A DNA stretch of 64,000 nucleotides from Callorhinus ursinus (lineage: Eukaryota; Chordata; Mammalia; Carnivora; Otariidae): the NCBI RefSeq assembly GCF_003265705.1, contig NW_020312904.1, positions 5,043,699-5,107,698 on the forward strand, written 5' to 3'. How positions within the stretch are numbered: position 1 is the first letter of the stretch; every line of letters begins with the position of its first letter. Below the pieces are notes generated by a model. It made no database searches and was not told the DNA's origin. It was given only the letters and a program-made list of their open reading frames with translations. Made by a program: the position numbers and the translations under genes. Positions 46,601 through 55,445 of the stretch are shown piece by piece.

Positions 46601-47470
46601 GTGGGCGGTAGGATGGTATAGGGGATGTCCAGAGATCCACTCCAGCCCCTAGGAAGCGTCTAGTAGCCCCTCCAAGCCCCCATCTCCCAACATTCCCCCA
46701 CCCCACCATGGCCCTTCGACTCCAAACCAGTAGGCCTGCCCAGGAGGACTCCGAAGAGTTGCCCTCCCCCGGAAAGGCTATCCAGCTCCCCACCTCCCCC
46801 GGGTTGGGGGGCCGGGCGTGTCTCCAATCCCTGTAGTCGCCAGAGGGAAGACAGCGCCCGCCCAGGGACACAGGCCAATGCCCCCCTCCTGGTCCGACCC
46901 AGGGCAGATCGCCCAGCGCCTCGAGAGCTGATGGCAGGGACCTCAGGGACCAGCTCCACCCTGCGCCCCCGGGTCCTGCTCCCTCCTCCGCGTTGCTCCG
47001 TTTGAGCTCACTCTCGGTCCCGGGGCGAGGGGCTTCCTGCAAGCCCAGGCGCCAGAGCCGGGTTGGAGTGCGGATACGCTCGGGGTTCCCACACCCAGAA
47101 GAGCCAAGCCCAGGCGCACCCCCCTCCCAGGCTGGCGACAGAGAATCCCCGGCGCCGGGCGAGAGGACGCGGCGGAGGTAGCATCTGTCTGGGGACGGGC
47201 CCCCCCCCCCGGGGATGCACCCCGCGGTGTCCGTTGTCCCATCCCAGCTCCGCGCGACGCCCCGGCGGCGGCCCCGGACGTACCGAGGGAGATCCCGGAG
47301 AGAAAGACGACGGCGTGCAGCGCCCCGGCCGAGGAGCCGAACAGCATGCGCGCGTCGCGGATGAGGTGCGGGGCGTGCTCGCTCAGGCAGCGGGTCGCCC
47401 CGATGTGGTAGAAGCCCAGGAAGCCGCATCCCGAGAAGGACAGGCTCCATCCGCGCTCGGGGTCGTACAT
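33411..47470 (-). CDS. PNPLA3: PNPLA3, patatin-like phospholipase domain containing 3 (complete, 9 exons)
   Basis: PNPLA3 is a lipid-droplet acyl hydrolase/transacylase of liver and fat that acts on triglyceride and retinyl esters and competes for the ATGL co-activator CGI-58. Minus-strand exons 47284-47470, 44483-44715, 43467-43532, 40852-41061, 39948-40008, 36874-37089, 35558-35690, 34496-34600 and 33411-33501 join in frame to 433 codons and a TGA. The patatin domain spans about residues 10-180. The glycine-rich oxyanion motif GCGFLG is at 14-19, the nucleophile Ser47 is in GSSAG, and the partner Asp166 is in DGG, at exactly the human numbering. Residue 148, the human disease-variant site (I148M), is Ile. 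The protein is about 48 residues shorter than the 481-residue human protein because exon 9 stops early. The linker at 258-294 is highly diverged. Recognition is by motif, length, exon phase and synteny with SAMM50. Confidence 0.97.
33502..34495 (-). other. PNPLA3: PNPLA3 intron 8
   Basis: A 994-nt intron with a weak donor (AG|GTCAATG). No recognisable repeat. The exon 8 frame stays open into it as far as 34300. Confidence 0.8.
34496..34600 (-). CDS. PNPLA3: PNPLA3 exon 8 (residues 369-403)
   Basis: Reads LVMWLPDMPEDIRWLQWL, then TSSVCSQVMTQLFPIS. It matches the human hydrophobic segment LVTWLPDMPDDVLWLQWV. It ends two bases into Arg404 before the weak donor. Confidence 0.94.
34601..35557 (-). 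other. PNPLA3: PNPLA3 intron 7
   Basis: A 957-nt intron with donor GTGAGC and a (CA)n tract near 34660-34690. Nothing else is recognised. Confidence 0.8.
34660..34690. repeat. (CA)n microsatellite
   Basis: About 15 CA units in PNPLA3 intron 7, 60 bp upstream of exon 8 on the transcribed strand. Confidence 0.92.
35558..35690 (-). CDS. PNPLA3: PNPLA3 exon 7 (residues 325-368)
   Basis: Reads ALSKAVKNQRGYMSKICNF, then LPIKVMSYMVLPCTLPVES, then AIAMVQ. The MSYxxLPCTLPVE segment is shared with PNPLA paralogues. Phase 1 in, phase 2 out, donor AG|GTGAGC. Confidence 0.95.
35691..36873 (-). other. PNPLA3: PNPLA3 intron 6
   Basis: A 1.2-kb intron with a sub-optimal donor G|GTGCTG. It contains a CanSINE at 35774-35979. 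Confidence 0.8.
35774..35979 (+). repeat. CanSINE (SINEC) with perfect 18-bp target duplication
   Basis: Full-length copy with a (GAAA)n-containing tail. The duplication 'gaaatacacaaatcccgg' is identical at 35756-35773 and 35980-35997. It lies antisense to PNPLA3, 84 bp upstream of exon 7 on the transcribed strand. Confidence 0.97.
36874..37089 (-). CDS. PNPLA3: PNPLA3 exon 6 (residues 253-324)
   Basis: Starts GICNRPHPCLN, continues through a diverged linker (about 260-293), then GDELLDHLRLSILPWDES and ILDTLSPKLTA. The last part is nearly identical to human; the linker is not, though its length agrees to within about one residue. It ends G|GTGCTG. Confidence 0.92.
37480..37620 (-). repeat. 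MIR
   Basis: 'agagaggttaagagactcac' followed by 'agcagaattcaaccccaggt' is the antisense MIR core. Confidence 0.65.
38150..38240 (-). repeat. MIR fragment
   Basis: 'gcacagaggctcagggaag' then 'tttgcccaaagtcatctaag', in antisense MIR order. Confidence 0.5.
38981..38999. repeat. Poly(C) tract
   Basis: An unbroken run of about 16 C followed by tccccg; a likely site of length error in assembly. Confidence 0.9.
39700..39850 (+). repeat. MIR
   Basis: 'ccatctccccatttgtaaaa' then 'tggggccaagatttcctat' gives the 3' part of a MIR. Confidence 0.5.
39948..40008 (-). CDS. PNPLA3: PNPLA3 exon 5 (residues 233-252)
   Basis: Reads VLGEICLRGYLDALRFLEEN and ends one base into codon 253 before GTACGT. It matches human VLGEICLRGYLDAFRFLEEK. 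Confidence 0.96.
40009..40851 (-). other. PNPLA3: PNPLA3 intron 4
   Basis: An 843-nt intron with donor GTGAGT. It contains a MER20-like DNA-transposon fragment near 40530-40730 with an internal poly(A) run. Confidence 0.75.
40530..40730 (+). repeat. MER20-like hAT-Charlie fragment
   Basis: 'ccaggctgcaccccaactac', 'gggatgtgggatctgagctg' and 'cttcccaggtgattccagtg' follow MER20-type order. Diverged. Confidence 0.5.
40852..41061 (-). CDS. PNPLA3: PNPLA3 exon 4 (residues 163-232)
   Basis: Reads RYVDGGASDNVPFFDAKTT, then ITVSPFYGEYDICPKV, then STNFLHVDLTKLSLRLC, and on to PPDLK. Asp166 of the DGG motif, the catalytic partner of Ser47, is present. Phase 0 at both ends, 70 codons, donor GTGAGT. Confidence 0.97.
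42310..42520 (-). repeat. MIR
   Basis: Antisense MIR order: 'gtgccaggccctatgccaag', then 'ctcagagaggttaagaaata', then 'ggagggattcggtcctggtc'. Confidence 0.65.
42712..42925 (+). repeat. MER5A-like hAT-Charlie element
   Basis: 'gcttggcactactgatgttt', 'gcagggtgtcagcagcaccc', 'ccagttgtggcaacccaaac' and 'gtctccaaacactgtcccag' appear in MER5A order over about 210 bp. Confidence 0.75.
43467..43532 (-). CDS. PNPLA3: PNPLA3 exon 3 (residues 141-162)
   Basis: Reads ALLCSSFIPFFCGIIPPSF then RGV. Ile148 is in SFIPFF; in humans the I148M change here is the best-known fatty-liver allele. Phase 0, 22 codons, donor GTGAGT. Confidence 0.97.
43533..44482 (-). other. PNPLA3: PNPLA3 intron 2
   Basis: A 950-nt intron with donor GTAAGC. 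It contains a MER20-like piece at about 43870-44010 and a G-rich tract at about 44001-44020. Confidence 0.75.
43870..44010 (+). repeat. MER20-like fragment
   Basis: 'catggcccaccccagcattc' followed by 'ggctggtggggcccgagag' resembles MER20-type sequence. Weak. Confidence 0.35.
44483..44715 (-). CDS. PNPLA3: PNPLA3 exon 2 (residues 63-140)
   Basis: Completes Asp63 and reads LLMQILVDIVQSARSRNIG, then ILHPSFNLGRHIQKSLQRH, then LISGKMCISLTRVSDGEN and VLVSDFQSKDEVVD. It is the middle of the patatin domain. The donor is GTAAGC. Confidence 0.96.
44930..44963. repeat. (AAAAT)n pentanucleotide repeat
   Basis: Six to seven AAAAT units, possibly the worn tail of a retroelement. Confidence 0.88.
45290..45440 (+). 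repeat. MIR
   Basis: 'tactagccaagcgacctcag' then 'aaagtcacttcactgcccct' follows the MIR core. Confidence 0.5.
47284..47470 (-). CDS. PNPLA3: PNPLA3 exon 1, coding part (residues 1-62)
   Basis: ATG at 47470-47468 starts MYDPERGWSLSFSGCGFLG, then FYHIGATRCLSEHAPHLIR, then DARMLFGSSAGALHAVVF. It contains the oxyanion-hole glycines and Ser47 in GSSAG. The exon ends one base into Asp63 before GTACGT. The start is set by alignment to the human N-terminus. Confidence 0.97.
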
Positions 47471-47642
47471 AGCGGCGGCGCGGCGGGGGTCTTGGTTCCG
47501 GGGCTCGCGGAGGGAGTCGGCCGCGCCCCGCCGCTCGCGGGGGACCCGCGTCCGGGTCGGGATCTGGGGACGGCCCCGCGCCGCTCGCCGCCCGAGCGCG
47601 CCTCCGCCCGGCCTGCGCGCCGCCGCTCAGGCACTCCCTGCG

Positions 47643-47650
47643 TGACGTCA
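47643..47650. promoter_or_regulatory. PNPLA3: Perfect CRE in the PNPLA3 promoter
   Basis: The palindrome TGACGTCA lies 173-180 bp upstream of the PNPLA3 ATG inside the CpG island, the position expected of a functional CREB/ATF site. No TATA box is seen. Function is inferred. Confidence 0.65.
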
Positions 47651-47790
47651 GCCGGCAGCCCCGCCCCCTCGGGCCAGGCCGTCGAGCCGCCGGCCCGCCC
47701 AACGGGCACCGTGTTCGGGGCGCCCCCCCACCCCGCCGCCGCCACCTCCATCGCCGCGGGGTGCTGCGAGGGGCCTGGGGCCCAGGGCGG

Positions 47791-48805
47791 AGGAGGGAAG
47801 AGGACCTTGCCGCCAGGTGGGAGTTGGAGAGCAATTGTCCATCCCCCCCCCCCCCCCCGACAGACAGCTCCCTTTCGGTTCCTTGTCATCCCTTGAGTCA
47901 GGGAGAAAGTGAAGGTTGCCCTTTTAGGTTCTTAATATCCTTTGACACTATCCTTTCCCTTTTCATACAGGACAGCAAAACCTTAAGCAGGCACCAGAAT
48001 CTAAATAGAATTGATGGCTTTGCTTGATTTTCCTGCAGTTTTCTGTAAGATGGCTTCAACTTGTGGCAGGTGGTAAAGATAGTGACATGAAGTTTCCATT
48101 TCAAAGTTTCACTTATAAGTAAAAATTGGGAATGACTGGTGTGGGGTTGGGGGCGGTGCAGGAACGTAGGAGTCTGGCAGGCTGGGGCTTAAATCATGGC
48201 TGGAGCCCTTAGGAAGGTGAAGTGCCTAAGTTGTCCCTTGGCCTGTGTGCACCACACAGAGCATTTCCACAGCAGCCTGGGCAAGGAGGTTGGGTGTCTG
48301 TCCAGACTTACACAGCCAGAAATCTGGGTCTCCTGGGCCACCCTACTTCCTGTTGATGTGGACAGAGATACCCCCTCCCCCTTCCACAAAGGCCAGGGTG
48401 GGGGGAGTGCAGGGAGTGTGGGCTTTGGAATCAGGCCCCCCCCTTTCTGTGCCTCAGGGTCCTCATTTGAAAATGATAGAGTTGCAGTCAGGATTCAAAA
48501 TGTCACCTGTGCGGCACCTGGACACATGGGTTGTGCCTGACGTCCCCACCCGCAAAGCTTCCCAAGTCCGAGGCATCCCCCTGCTGTTGCTGAGCCTGTG
48601 CCTACAGGGATGGATGGGAAACTGGGAACAGGGCAGAGAATTGCCCAGTATGCTCATATCCAGCTGGGGTCAGACAAGGTGATGCCCCACCTTCTTGTTT
48701 CAGTTCCCCTGCTGTAAACAAGTATCCTTCTTGTGATCTGCTGATTGATTTCACATTGTTGTGCTCTTTGTTGGTGATATTGCTATTTGAAATGGCCCTA
48801 TGGGG
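47791..48805. other. PNPLA3 upstream flank
   Basis: Has a poly(C) tract at 47845-47858 and a MIR-like piece at about 48410-48500 ('tgtgcctcagggtcctcatt'). No gene is supported. Confidence 0.6.
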
Positions 48806-48908
48806 NNNNNNNNNNNNNNNNNNNNNNNNNNNNNNNNNNNNNNNNNNNNNNNNNNNNNNNNNNNNNNNNNNNNNNNNNNNNNNNNNNNNNNNNNNNNNNN
48901 NNNNNAAA

Positions 48909-48951
<43 letters not shown>

Positions 48952-48968
48952 AATCTTTTAAAAAATAA
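48802..48968 (+). repeat. CanSINE interrupted by the assembly gap
   Basis: Only the first 'gggg' and the long (AAAT)n tail with AAATCTTTT are left. Flanks 'aaatggccctat' (about 48790) and 'aaatggccccac' (about 48967) look like a target duplication with one change. Confidence 0.7.
48806..48905. other. Assembly gap (100 N)
   Basis: Exactly 100 N, a conventional placeholder of unknown true length. It is preceded by 'gggg' and followed by a SINE-type (AAAT)n tail. Confidence 0.99.
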
Positions 48969-49779
48969 AATGGCCCCACGCATAGTACTGAAAGGCTATC
49001 TGGTGTTCTGAAGTGCAAGAAGGCTGTGTCCACCTTACAGAGAAAATACCGGGGTTAGATATGCATTATCCAGGCACAGTGCTGGTGGCCGTGGGTTCAG
49101 TGTGAATGAGTCACCAAGATATATTGAGGAAGGTGTTTTTAAACAGAAAACACACCTAGCTGAAGGTTATGTACTGATCGGTTGACAAAAGTGCTGTGAC
49201 ACGAGGCACACGGGAGCTTCACCCCGTATTTCCAATAGGAACAACGATTCAGAGGTCACTCGTTGAGCATGATAAGCATAATTCTCAGTGATACAACCAC
49301 ATGAATAATGAGGACCGACTCTATGTCCCCTGACTTCCATGAAGGGGAGCAGGTACGTTCTGTGGGCTCCAGAGTTTCTCTCCCCCATAGCACCCGAAGC
49401 ACAGGGTTGCCTGCTCTGGGTGTGTTTGCTCAGTCCACTCAACGCCTCCCTGCAAAGCTGGGTAACATAAGGGCAGGCATGCTTCACCCAGATACCAATC
49501 TGGAGACTGAGCCTGAGGGAGGCCTTGGCTTCTCCACCAACGCAGGTGCCCTGATCCTTGCATTGTCTTCCCCTCAGCACCCCTGGCTTGCTTCAGACCC
49601 TTCTGCCTCCATACTCATGCTTGACGTTTCCTAACCACCGATGGCCAAGTTAGGCTACTCTGACCAGGGCTGTGTCAGCCTCCTGTCACCTCTCAGCCCC
49701 CGCCCTGGGCTCAGTCTCCCAGCTCTGGCTGTAATTCACTCTTTTTCTCTTTCTCCTCCCCTTCCTTCTCCTTCTTCTT
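48969..49779. other. Intergenic, unrecognised
   Basis: No gene, repeat family or regulatory site that I can support. Confidence 0.5.
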
Positions 49780-50170
49780 CTTTGTAATAAAATATACAGA
49801 ACATAAAATTCACCATTTCAATAATTTTTAAATGTACAGTTCAGTGGCACTACTAAGGGCATTCACCATGTGTGTCACCAATCACTGACATCCATTTAGA
49901 ACTTTTCCATCTCATAGAATGGAAGCCCCGTCCCCATTAAATATTCCGTCTTCTGTTCCCCCACAGCCCCTGGCATCCGCCAATTTACTTTCCGTTTCTC
50001 TGGGTTTGGTCCCTCTGGGGACCTCAGAGGAGTGGAATCACGCGGTATTTGTCCATTTGTGACTGGTTTGTTTCACTGAGCACCATGCCCTCAAGGTTCG
50101 ACCATGTTGGACCAGGTGTCAGAATGCCCTTCTTGTTAGAGGCTGAATCGTTTCCCATTGTATGTACTGA
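49780..50170 (-). repeat. L1M 3'-UTR fragment
   Basis: Antisense L1M phrases in order: 'aacataaaattcaccattt', 'gtacagttcagtggcacta', 'atttgtccatttgtgactgg' and 'gtttcccattgtatgtact'. Confidence 0.8.
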
Positions 50171-50605
50171 TGGGGTTCAGGACACACTGCCCCAAAATAT
50201 AGCATCTTGGCATATTGAATTTCTTTACGCTGAAGGGATTTCAGAAATGGCAGGTACAGGAAGGACTCTGACCCTCCCCTGAAGTGGGTCATAGACACGC
50301 AGGTGGGGAGAGGTTCCTTCTCTATGCCCAGAGGAGAGGAGGATACTTCTCTCCAAAGATGCAGGGACAGAGAGGAACCTGAACCAATAGGCTTTGCTAA
50401 GTTTCCACCCATGTTCACTACACTCACCACGTACCTTTTGTCCTCCCATATTTTCCCCCGACTTTCCACTTCTCATGAAGCTGAGCATAAAAACACTCAG
50501 GTTGAACCCTTTCTTTGCGTCTTCATTTCTTTATGAAGTCTCCAGTGTCACATACCTTATGTTAATACATTTCTAGGCTTCTCTCATAAACCCATTCCCG
50601 TCAAG
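50171..50605 (+). mobile_element. Putative solitary LTR (ERV-like)
   Basis: It begins right after the L1 fragment with 'tgatggggttcaggacacac' and contains a TATA-like 'agcataaaaacactc' near 50485 and a CT-rich block after it, consistent with an LTR promoter layout. There are no gag/pol/env frames nearby. Family and ends uncertain. Confidence 0.4.
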
Positions 50606-52050
50606 AACTTAAAAGAACAAAAGCTCTTTCTCCCGCCTTCAGTACATTCCATGTATGCTCATCCGTCCACGTGATTCACTTCTGCATCTCCAAATAAACA
50701 TCTCTCCTGCTCCATCCTGGTCACAGGACCCCACTCTTCAACACTGGTCCTCGGGGGGTGCTTTTCAGGTTTATCCCGTCCCCAAAACAGGACCCAGGAT
50801 GTCCTGGGTCATGCATGCATGTCCTCTGATTGTCCTGGCTCCTGGGGAACAGAACCGCTCTCCCTGGCAGTGCTGAGAGAGCATGGAGTCGGCTCTGGAG
50901 GACTTGGGTAACACTGAGGGTCTAGTCACTGAGCCATGGAGAAGTCAGATGGACACTCCCTGCCATACGCCAGAGGCTACGTTGCTAGTGACCAGCATTG
51001 TCCACCTGCCAGAGAGGATAGCCTGACTCCTGCTCAGGCAGCATGCCGCCCAGCCAGCCTGATGGTGTCTGTTGAATGATCGAGTAAATGAATGAATGAG
51101 TGAATGAATGAAGGAGGAAATGAAAGCTAAAGTGCTACCCTTTCCCCTTACCTGGCTAAACATGGATGCTCTTCCAAACTTAACCACCTTTACAGACCTA
51201 CACATTTTCTTAACTATTCTTTAGTAGCTTAGGTGTGGCCCTCGCTGGGTTCCTCCCAAAGCCGACCCAGAGACCAGGATTCCAGTTCAAAGTGATCCCA
51301 GGAGACACTGGAAAGAGAGGGGACAGGGTGCGAGGGAGGGGTCTTAGAGGCAGGAGACTGCTATGGGTTCATTCCCACTGGGGTCCTTGAACAGAAACAG
51401 CATGCCATGGGGAGCAGGTGGGAGATTTTTTAAAGGCAGAAGGGAGCAGAGAAAGGAAGTAATTAGCAAAGAATGCATTGTTTCGGGCAAGGTCACCCTT
51501 CTAAGGGAAGTGAGAAGGTGTGGAATGGACAGATCACCTCACTGGTGCTGACTAAGTTAACCAGCTTAACTTATTCAAGTTTACGTTCCTGGGAGAGGCT
51601 GAAACTGAAATTAGCTTAGGTATTAAGTCTTGGTTTGGTGACTTAGCACAAGTGACTCCATTTTGAGCTTGCTCTTTCTTCTTAATGCTGGGCTGGGGGT
51701 GAAGGACCATTAGCAGGGCTGGCCAGGGAAGGCTGGAGCATTGGTGCCCTAACAACAGTTGGGTCAGACGGAAGAGCCTTGTGATCAAGAGGGAGAGGGG
51801 TGAACTGGGCAAATGAGGTTGGCAAGTTCAAGACCAGGCAAAAGGTCTCCAAGGCTGGAGGGTGGTGAGAGAAGGGGAGGAGGAAGGAAGGGGCATGCTG
51901 CAGGAGTGAAGGGCCCAAGGGCCTGGGAGGGCCCGCTAAGGAGTCGACATTCTATTCTTGCGGCAATGGAAAGCTGAGAGTTTAGGCAGGGCAGTGATGG
52001 TCCTATTGACAGACCAGGAAGACCCCCCTGGAATCTAAAACCCCCTGGGT
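50606..52050. other. Intergenic, possible retroelement debris
   Basis: Includes a TGAA-rich run near 51080-51115 ('aatgaatgaatgagtgaatg'). A stretch near 51400-51680 has the look of an old LTR or internal piece but cannot be assigned. No gene. Confidence 0.4.
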
Positions 52051-52470
52051 AGAATTCAGCAGGCTGAATTCTGAGATGGGAAAGAATTACACCTTCATTC
52101 TCATTGCCTCTAATTGCAATTTAGTATTTCCTTCAGACACAAATGTAGGGAAGAAACTATATAGTAGTATTATTAGAATTACCTGTGACTTTGTTCCTAA
52201 GAGAAATCACAGATCTTCTTATATCAACTTAACGGTTGTAGAGCTCAAGATAATATTTATGCTTGATACTTTGAAATTACGGTGTCTGAAATGGACCCCC
52301 CCCATGTGAGGTCTTATTTAATGTACAAAGAAGCACATCTATTATTATATCACAGTTAAAGCATATTTTGAAAACTGTACTTGAAAATAAGCAGTTTCCT
52401 TTGTAACTCTATAAATTTTATTTCACGTGTTTAAAAACCTTCCTTGGAGAAGGGGTGGCTGGCTTCACTG
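52050..52470 (+). repeat. Unassigned ancient DNA-transposon-like repeat
   Basis: 'gagatgggaaagaattacac', 'tgcaatttagtatttccttc', 'acctgtgactttgttcctaa' and 'tttcctttgtaactctataa' recur together in an ancient mammalian repeat. The family name is not certain. Confidence 0.4.
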
Positions 52471-53555
52471 GTGCTCATGGAAACAGGTCGCTGGCCGCAT
52501 GCGGAGCAGGGGACTCCAGAGCAGGTGGAACCGGAAGTGGTAGCCACTTAGGGGGCCCGTGCACGGGCGGGGGCAGGAGCTGGCGACGGAGGGCTGGGTG
52601 GACTGGGGAACTACTTGGGAGGCAGAGAAAGTGGACTTGACTGGTGGGAGGCGAATTCAGTAGGCAAGTGGGGATCCTGCCTCGGCCCTGCTGAACTGGA
52701 CTGGCCTGCTAGGCAACGAAGTGCAGGTCAACAGTGGCAGGTCAACTCACAGGCCTGGAGCTCAGGGAGAAACCAGAACACACAATTTCAGGGTGGTTGG
52801 GGTAGAGGTGGTAGTTAAAGCCAAGACACAGGAGGAGACCATGCAGGAGGGGTAAACAGAGAAACAGGGAAGGCCCACGTCGGGGAGGGGCTGGGGTGGA
52901 GGGAAGGGCAGAGCCTAGAAGGCAGGTGTCACAGACTCCTGGGGAGGACAGCTTCGGTTGTGCACACAGGACAAAAACTGGCTGGGGATGGAGGGAGGAA
53001 AGAAAGGGGGCAGCTGGTGGAGTCAGCTCCTTGAAGAAGCTGGAGGGAGGGAGGGCAGTCAAGGGGGAGCTTTTTTCTAAGGGCCAAGGAGAGGAGGACA
53101 TTGCTGGACAGCTCTTGGAGAAGAGGAGTCAGTGGAAGGAAGAGGGTTCCCTGGGGGACCATCGGCTTTGGACAGGCCTAGGAGGCAGTCAGCCAGTGGG
53201 CGTGAGTGTGGCCCAGTGGGCTGTCAACAGGACATGGGATTGTATGTGTTCTCTGCAAAGATGAGGTCACTGGGTGAGAGTGGATTGTGAGGAAAATGCA
53301 TACAGGTGGGAACAGAGAGTTTCCTCCAAAGTGGGTGGGGCTGCGTGGGTGCCAAGTGCGTGAATCCCGGGGCCATTCGTTGAGTGATTGAGTGAGCCAT
53401 GGGACTGGATCTCTAACAGCTACCACCCACTCTTGTGAAAGTATAGAACACCAGGAGAGGGCTAGGGTTTTTACACGTGGCGTGATGGAGGGAAGGGGAA
53501 CGGGGATTGAAGGTATTTGCGAGGAAAAGGGTACAGTGGTTTGTGAGGCCATCAG
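52471..53555. other. Intergenic, purine-rich
   Basis: GGA/GGGA-rich sequence with many short open frames and no recognisable protein or repeat. Confidence 0.5.
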
Positions 53556-53840
53556 ACGGGGGCGCTGCCAAAGTCTTAGCAGGCACACCTGTGATGCCTC
53601 ATTAAGAAATCCAACCCTAAGGACGCCCCACAAAGCTTTCCCAAATAAGCCAGGCACCTAAGCTGCAGTCAATTTAAGTAAAAAGCCCTTGCTTTGCATC
53701 TGTCCTCTCTAGAAAGTCGTCCCGAGCTCCGGTTGGGGAGCACTCCTAACCGCTCCATGTTTGGCACTGCCCAATTCAAATCAATTTTGCTCCAATAAAC
53801 GCTTACAGTTTTAAATTTGCCTCAGTGTATCTTGTAATGG
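53556..53840 (+). mobile_element. Putative LTR 3' portion (ERV1-type)
   Basis: 'ggcacctaagctgcagtcaa', 'ccgagctccggttggggagc' and an AATAAA at about 53795 followed by 'tttgcctcagtgtatctt' have the order of a class I LTR R-U5 region. No viral genes are present. Tentative. Confidence 0.4.
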
Positions 53841-55345
53841 GTGGACCACAGAATGCAAGCAGCGGAAAGAGGGACGTGAGAGCCTGAAAGGGGCTGTGGG
53901 CGGTGGGCAAAATGTAGGGTCCGTGGTCTGGGGGGGGCTGCGGCACTGCTGAGTGGGTAAGGAGCTTGCAGGGGAGCGGGTGGGGGGTCCTGGCTCGGGA
54001 GGACGGTAACGGGGTCCCAGGGATGGCGCAGCTAGTGGAGGTGATCGCGTGAGGGGGTGACTATGGGTGGGTGGGAGTGTGGGGTAGAAGGCAAGGCCAT
54101 CTAAGGAGCTCACGGGGTGGAGAGAAAGCAGTGAGCCAGGGCGTGAGGCCATCCGGGGGCACAGGCTCGGGTGTGGTCGGTGAAGTGGGCATGTGGGTCA
54201 AAGCACAGGGGGTTTGAAGGACAAGAAGACAGACGGTCCGGAAGCAGAGGTGAGGAGCAAGGGGGCTGCCCACCGAGAGAGAGCCCAGCTTCCTGGTGGG
54301 GCCAGCAGAGCGGTGGCCGAGATGGGAGGGATTGCTAAGGACCACGGTGGGGGCTTAGAGTAGGAAGGGAGCTCAGCAGGGCAAGGAATGCGTGGGGTGT
54401 GGGGCAGGATTGGGCTGCAGTTTTCTGGGCGCCAAAGAGAGCCAAGCAGAGCTTGGTTTCTCGTGAAGGAGCCCAGGTCACCTGCTAAGGGGCGAGGCCC
54501 AAGGCAGGTATGTCAGTGTTTGTCAAAACCGGCGGAGAGTTCAGACCCTTCACCCTCCCAAAGAGGCTGCAGTTCAGGAGGCTCAGGGCCCTGGGACCCA
54601 TCTAAGTCCGACTGCACTGCAGCGCTGGTGAGTGCTCGGCTGGGGAGATGACAGAGCAGCCCCACCTCCCACCTTCTCTTGCCAGAGCAAGGGGGGCGGG
54701 CCTGGCATGGGGGAGCTACCTACTGTCCACGCAAGGCCACTCATCAAGAACCAGCCAAGCTCAAGCTAGCACCCTTTGGAGGCAAAGGCTCAGGTCAGCC
54801 TGCGGCCCCTCCCCCGTCATCTGCTGTCTCCTGGGTGTTTTTAAGGCAACACCGGAGCCACAAAACCACATCCTCCTTGGCAATCTAGTGCAGACCTAGG
54901 ATGCCAGTGATTCTGTCTTTCATGCCCCCCCACACGCTCCACACATCCCAGCAGGGGCTTGCTGCATGCCTGGCTCCCGCTGCGTTCCATGGTCCCGCTT
55001 GGGCTGGACGCAGTCCATATTTCCCTCCAAGCAGCCCTGGCAGAGATGCTTCTAAGGTGAGTGTGGAGGGATACTTACCCCACCTCTCCAACAAGGAGAT
55101 GATGAAGCCCCAAAGATCTGGCCCAGTAGGTCTGGCCAGGGATTGCAGGAAGACTGCTCAGGTCCGCTCTGAACCTGGTAGAAATGCAGGAATACTTCAA
55201 ACACAGCCCGGGGGTGTGGGCTAGTCACCTCTGCATCTTTACCCCCTCGCTGTGCTTTCAGGGCTAAACCCTTCAGCCTCTCTCCTGGGCTCTTCCCCCA
55301 GCCCTCCTCAGCTCCCTCACCAAGCCAGGGGGCCTGACAGATCCC
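53841..55345. other. Intergenic, GC-rich
   Basis: No gene or repeat can be supported here. Confidence 0.5.
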
Positions 55346-55349
55346 AGGT

Positions 55350-55445
55350 GGGATGCTGATCCCGCAACCTACTCACTGTTCCCTGGGCCAGTCATCTACC
55401 CTTGCTGAGTCTCAGTTTCTGCATCTGTAAAATGGGCAACTTCCT
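55350..55445 (+). repeat. MIR
   Basis: 'gagtctcagtttctgcatct' followed by 'gtaaaatgggcaac' is a clear MIR segment. Confidence 0.75.

Larger units (their letters stand above)
44716..47283 (-). other. PNPLA3: PNPLA3 intron 1
   Basis: A 2.6-kb intron with donor G|GTACGT. It contains an (AAAAT)n tract (44930-44963), a MIR-like piece (about 45290-45440) and, at its 5' end, part of the CpG island. The 45.5-46.9 kb stretch is GC-rich and unrecognised. Confidence 0.75.
47050..47790. promoter_or_regulatory. PNPLA3: CpG island at the PNPLA3 5' end
   Basis: CpG-dense, GC-rich stretch spanning exon 1, the start of intron 1 and about 300 bp upstream. It contains a C/G homopolymer junction at about 47200-47214. 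Confidence 0.85.

Noticed and set aside
46539..47834. 431-codon open frame on the minus strand over PNPLA3 exon 1
   Set aside because: It is in a different frame from the MYDPERGW patatin frame, is Arg/Gly/Pro-rich, and lies in a CpG island where stops are rare. Shadow frame.
47063..47896. 277-codon plus-strand frame in the PNPLA3 CpG island
   Set aside because: Antisense to exon 1, low-complexity composition, no recognisable motif. CpG-island artefact.
48906..48960. (AAAT)n array as an independent microsatellite
   Set aside because: Better explained as the tail of the CanSINE whose body lies in the N gap.
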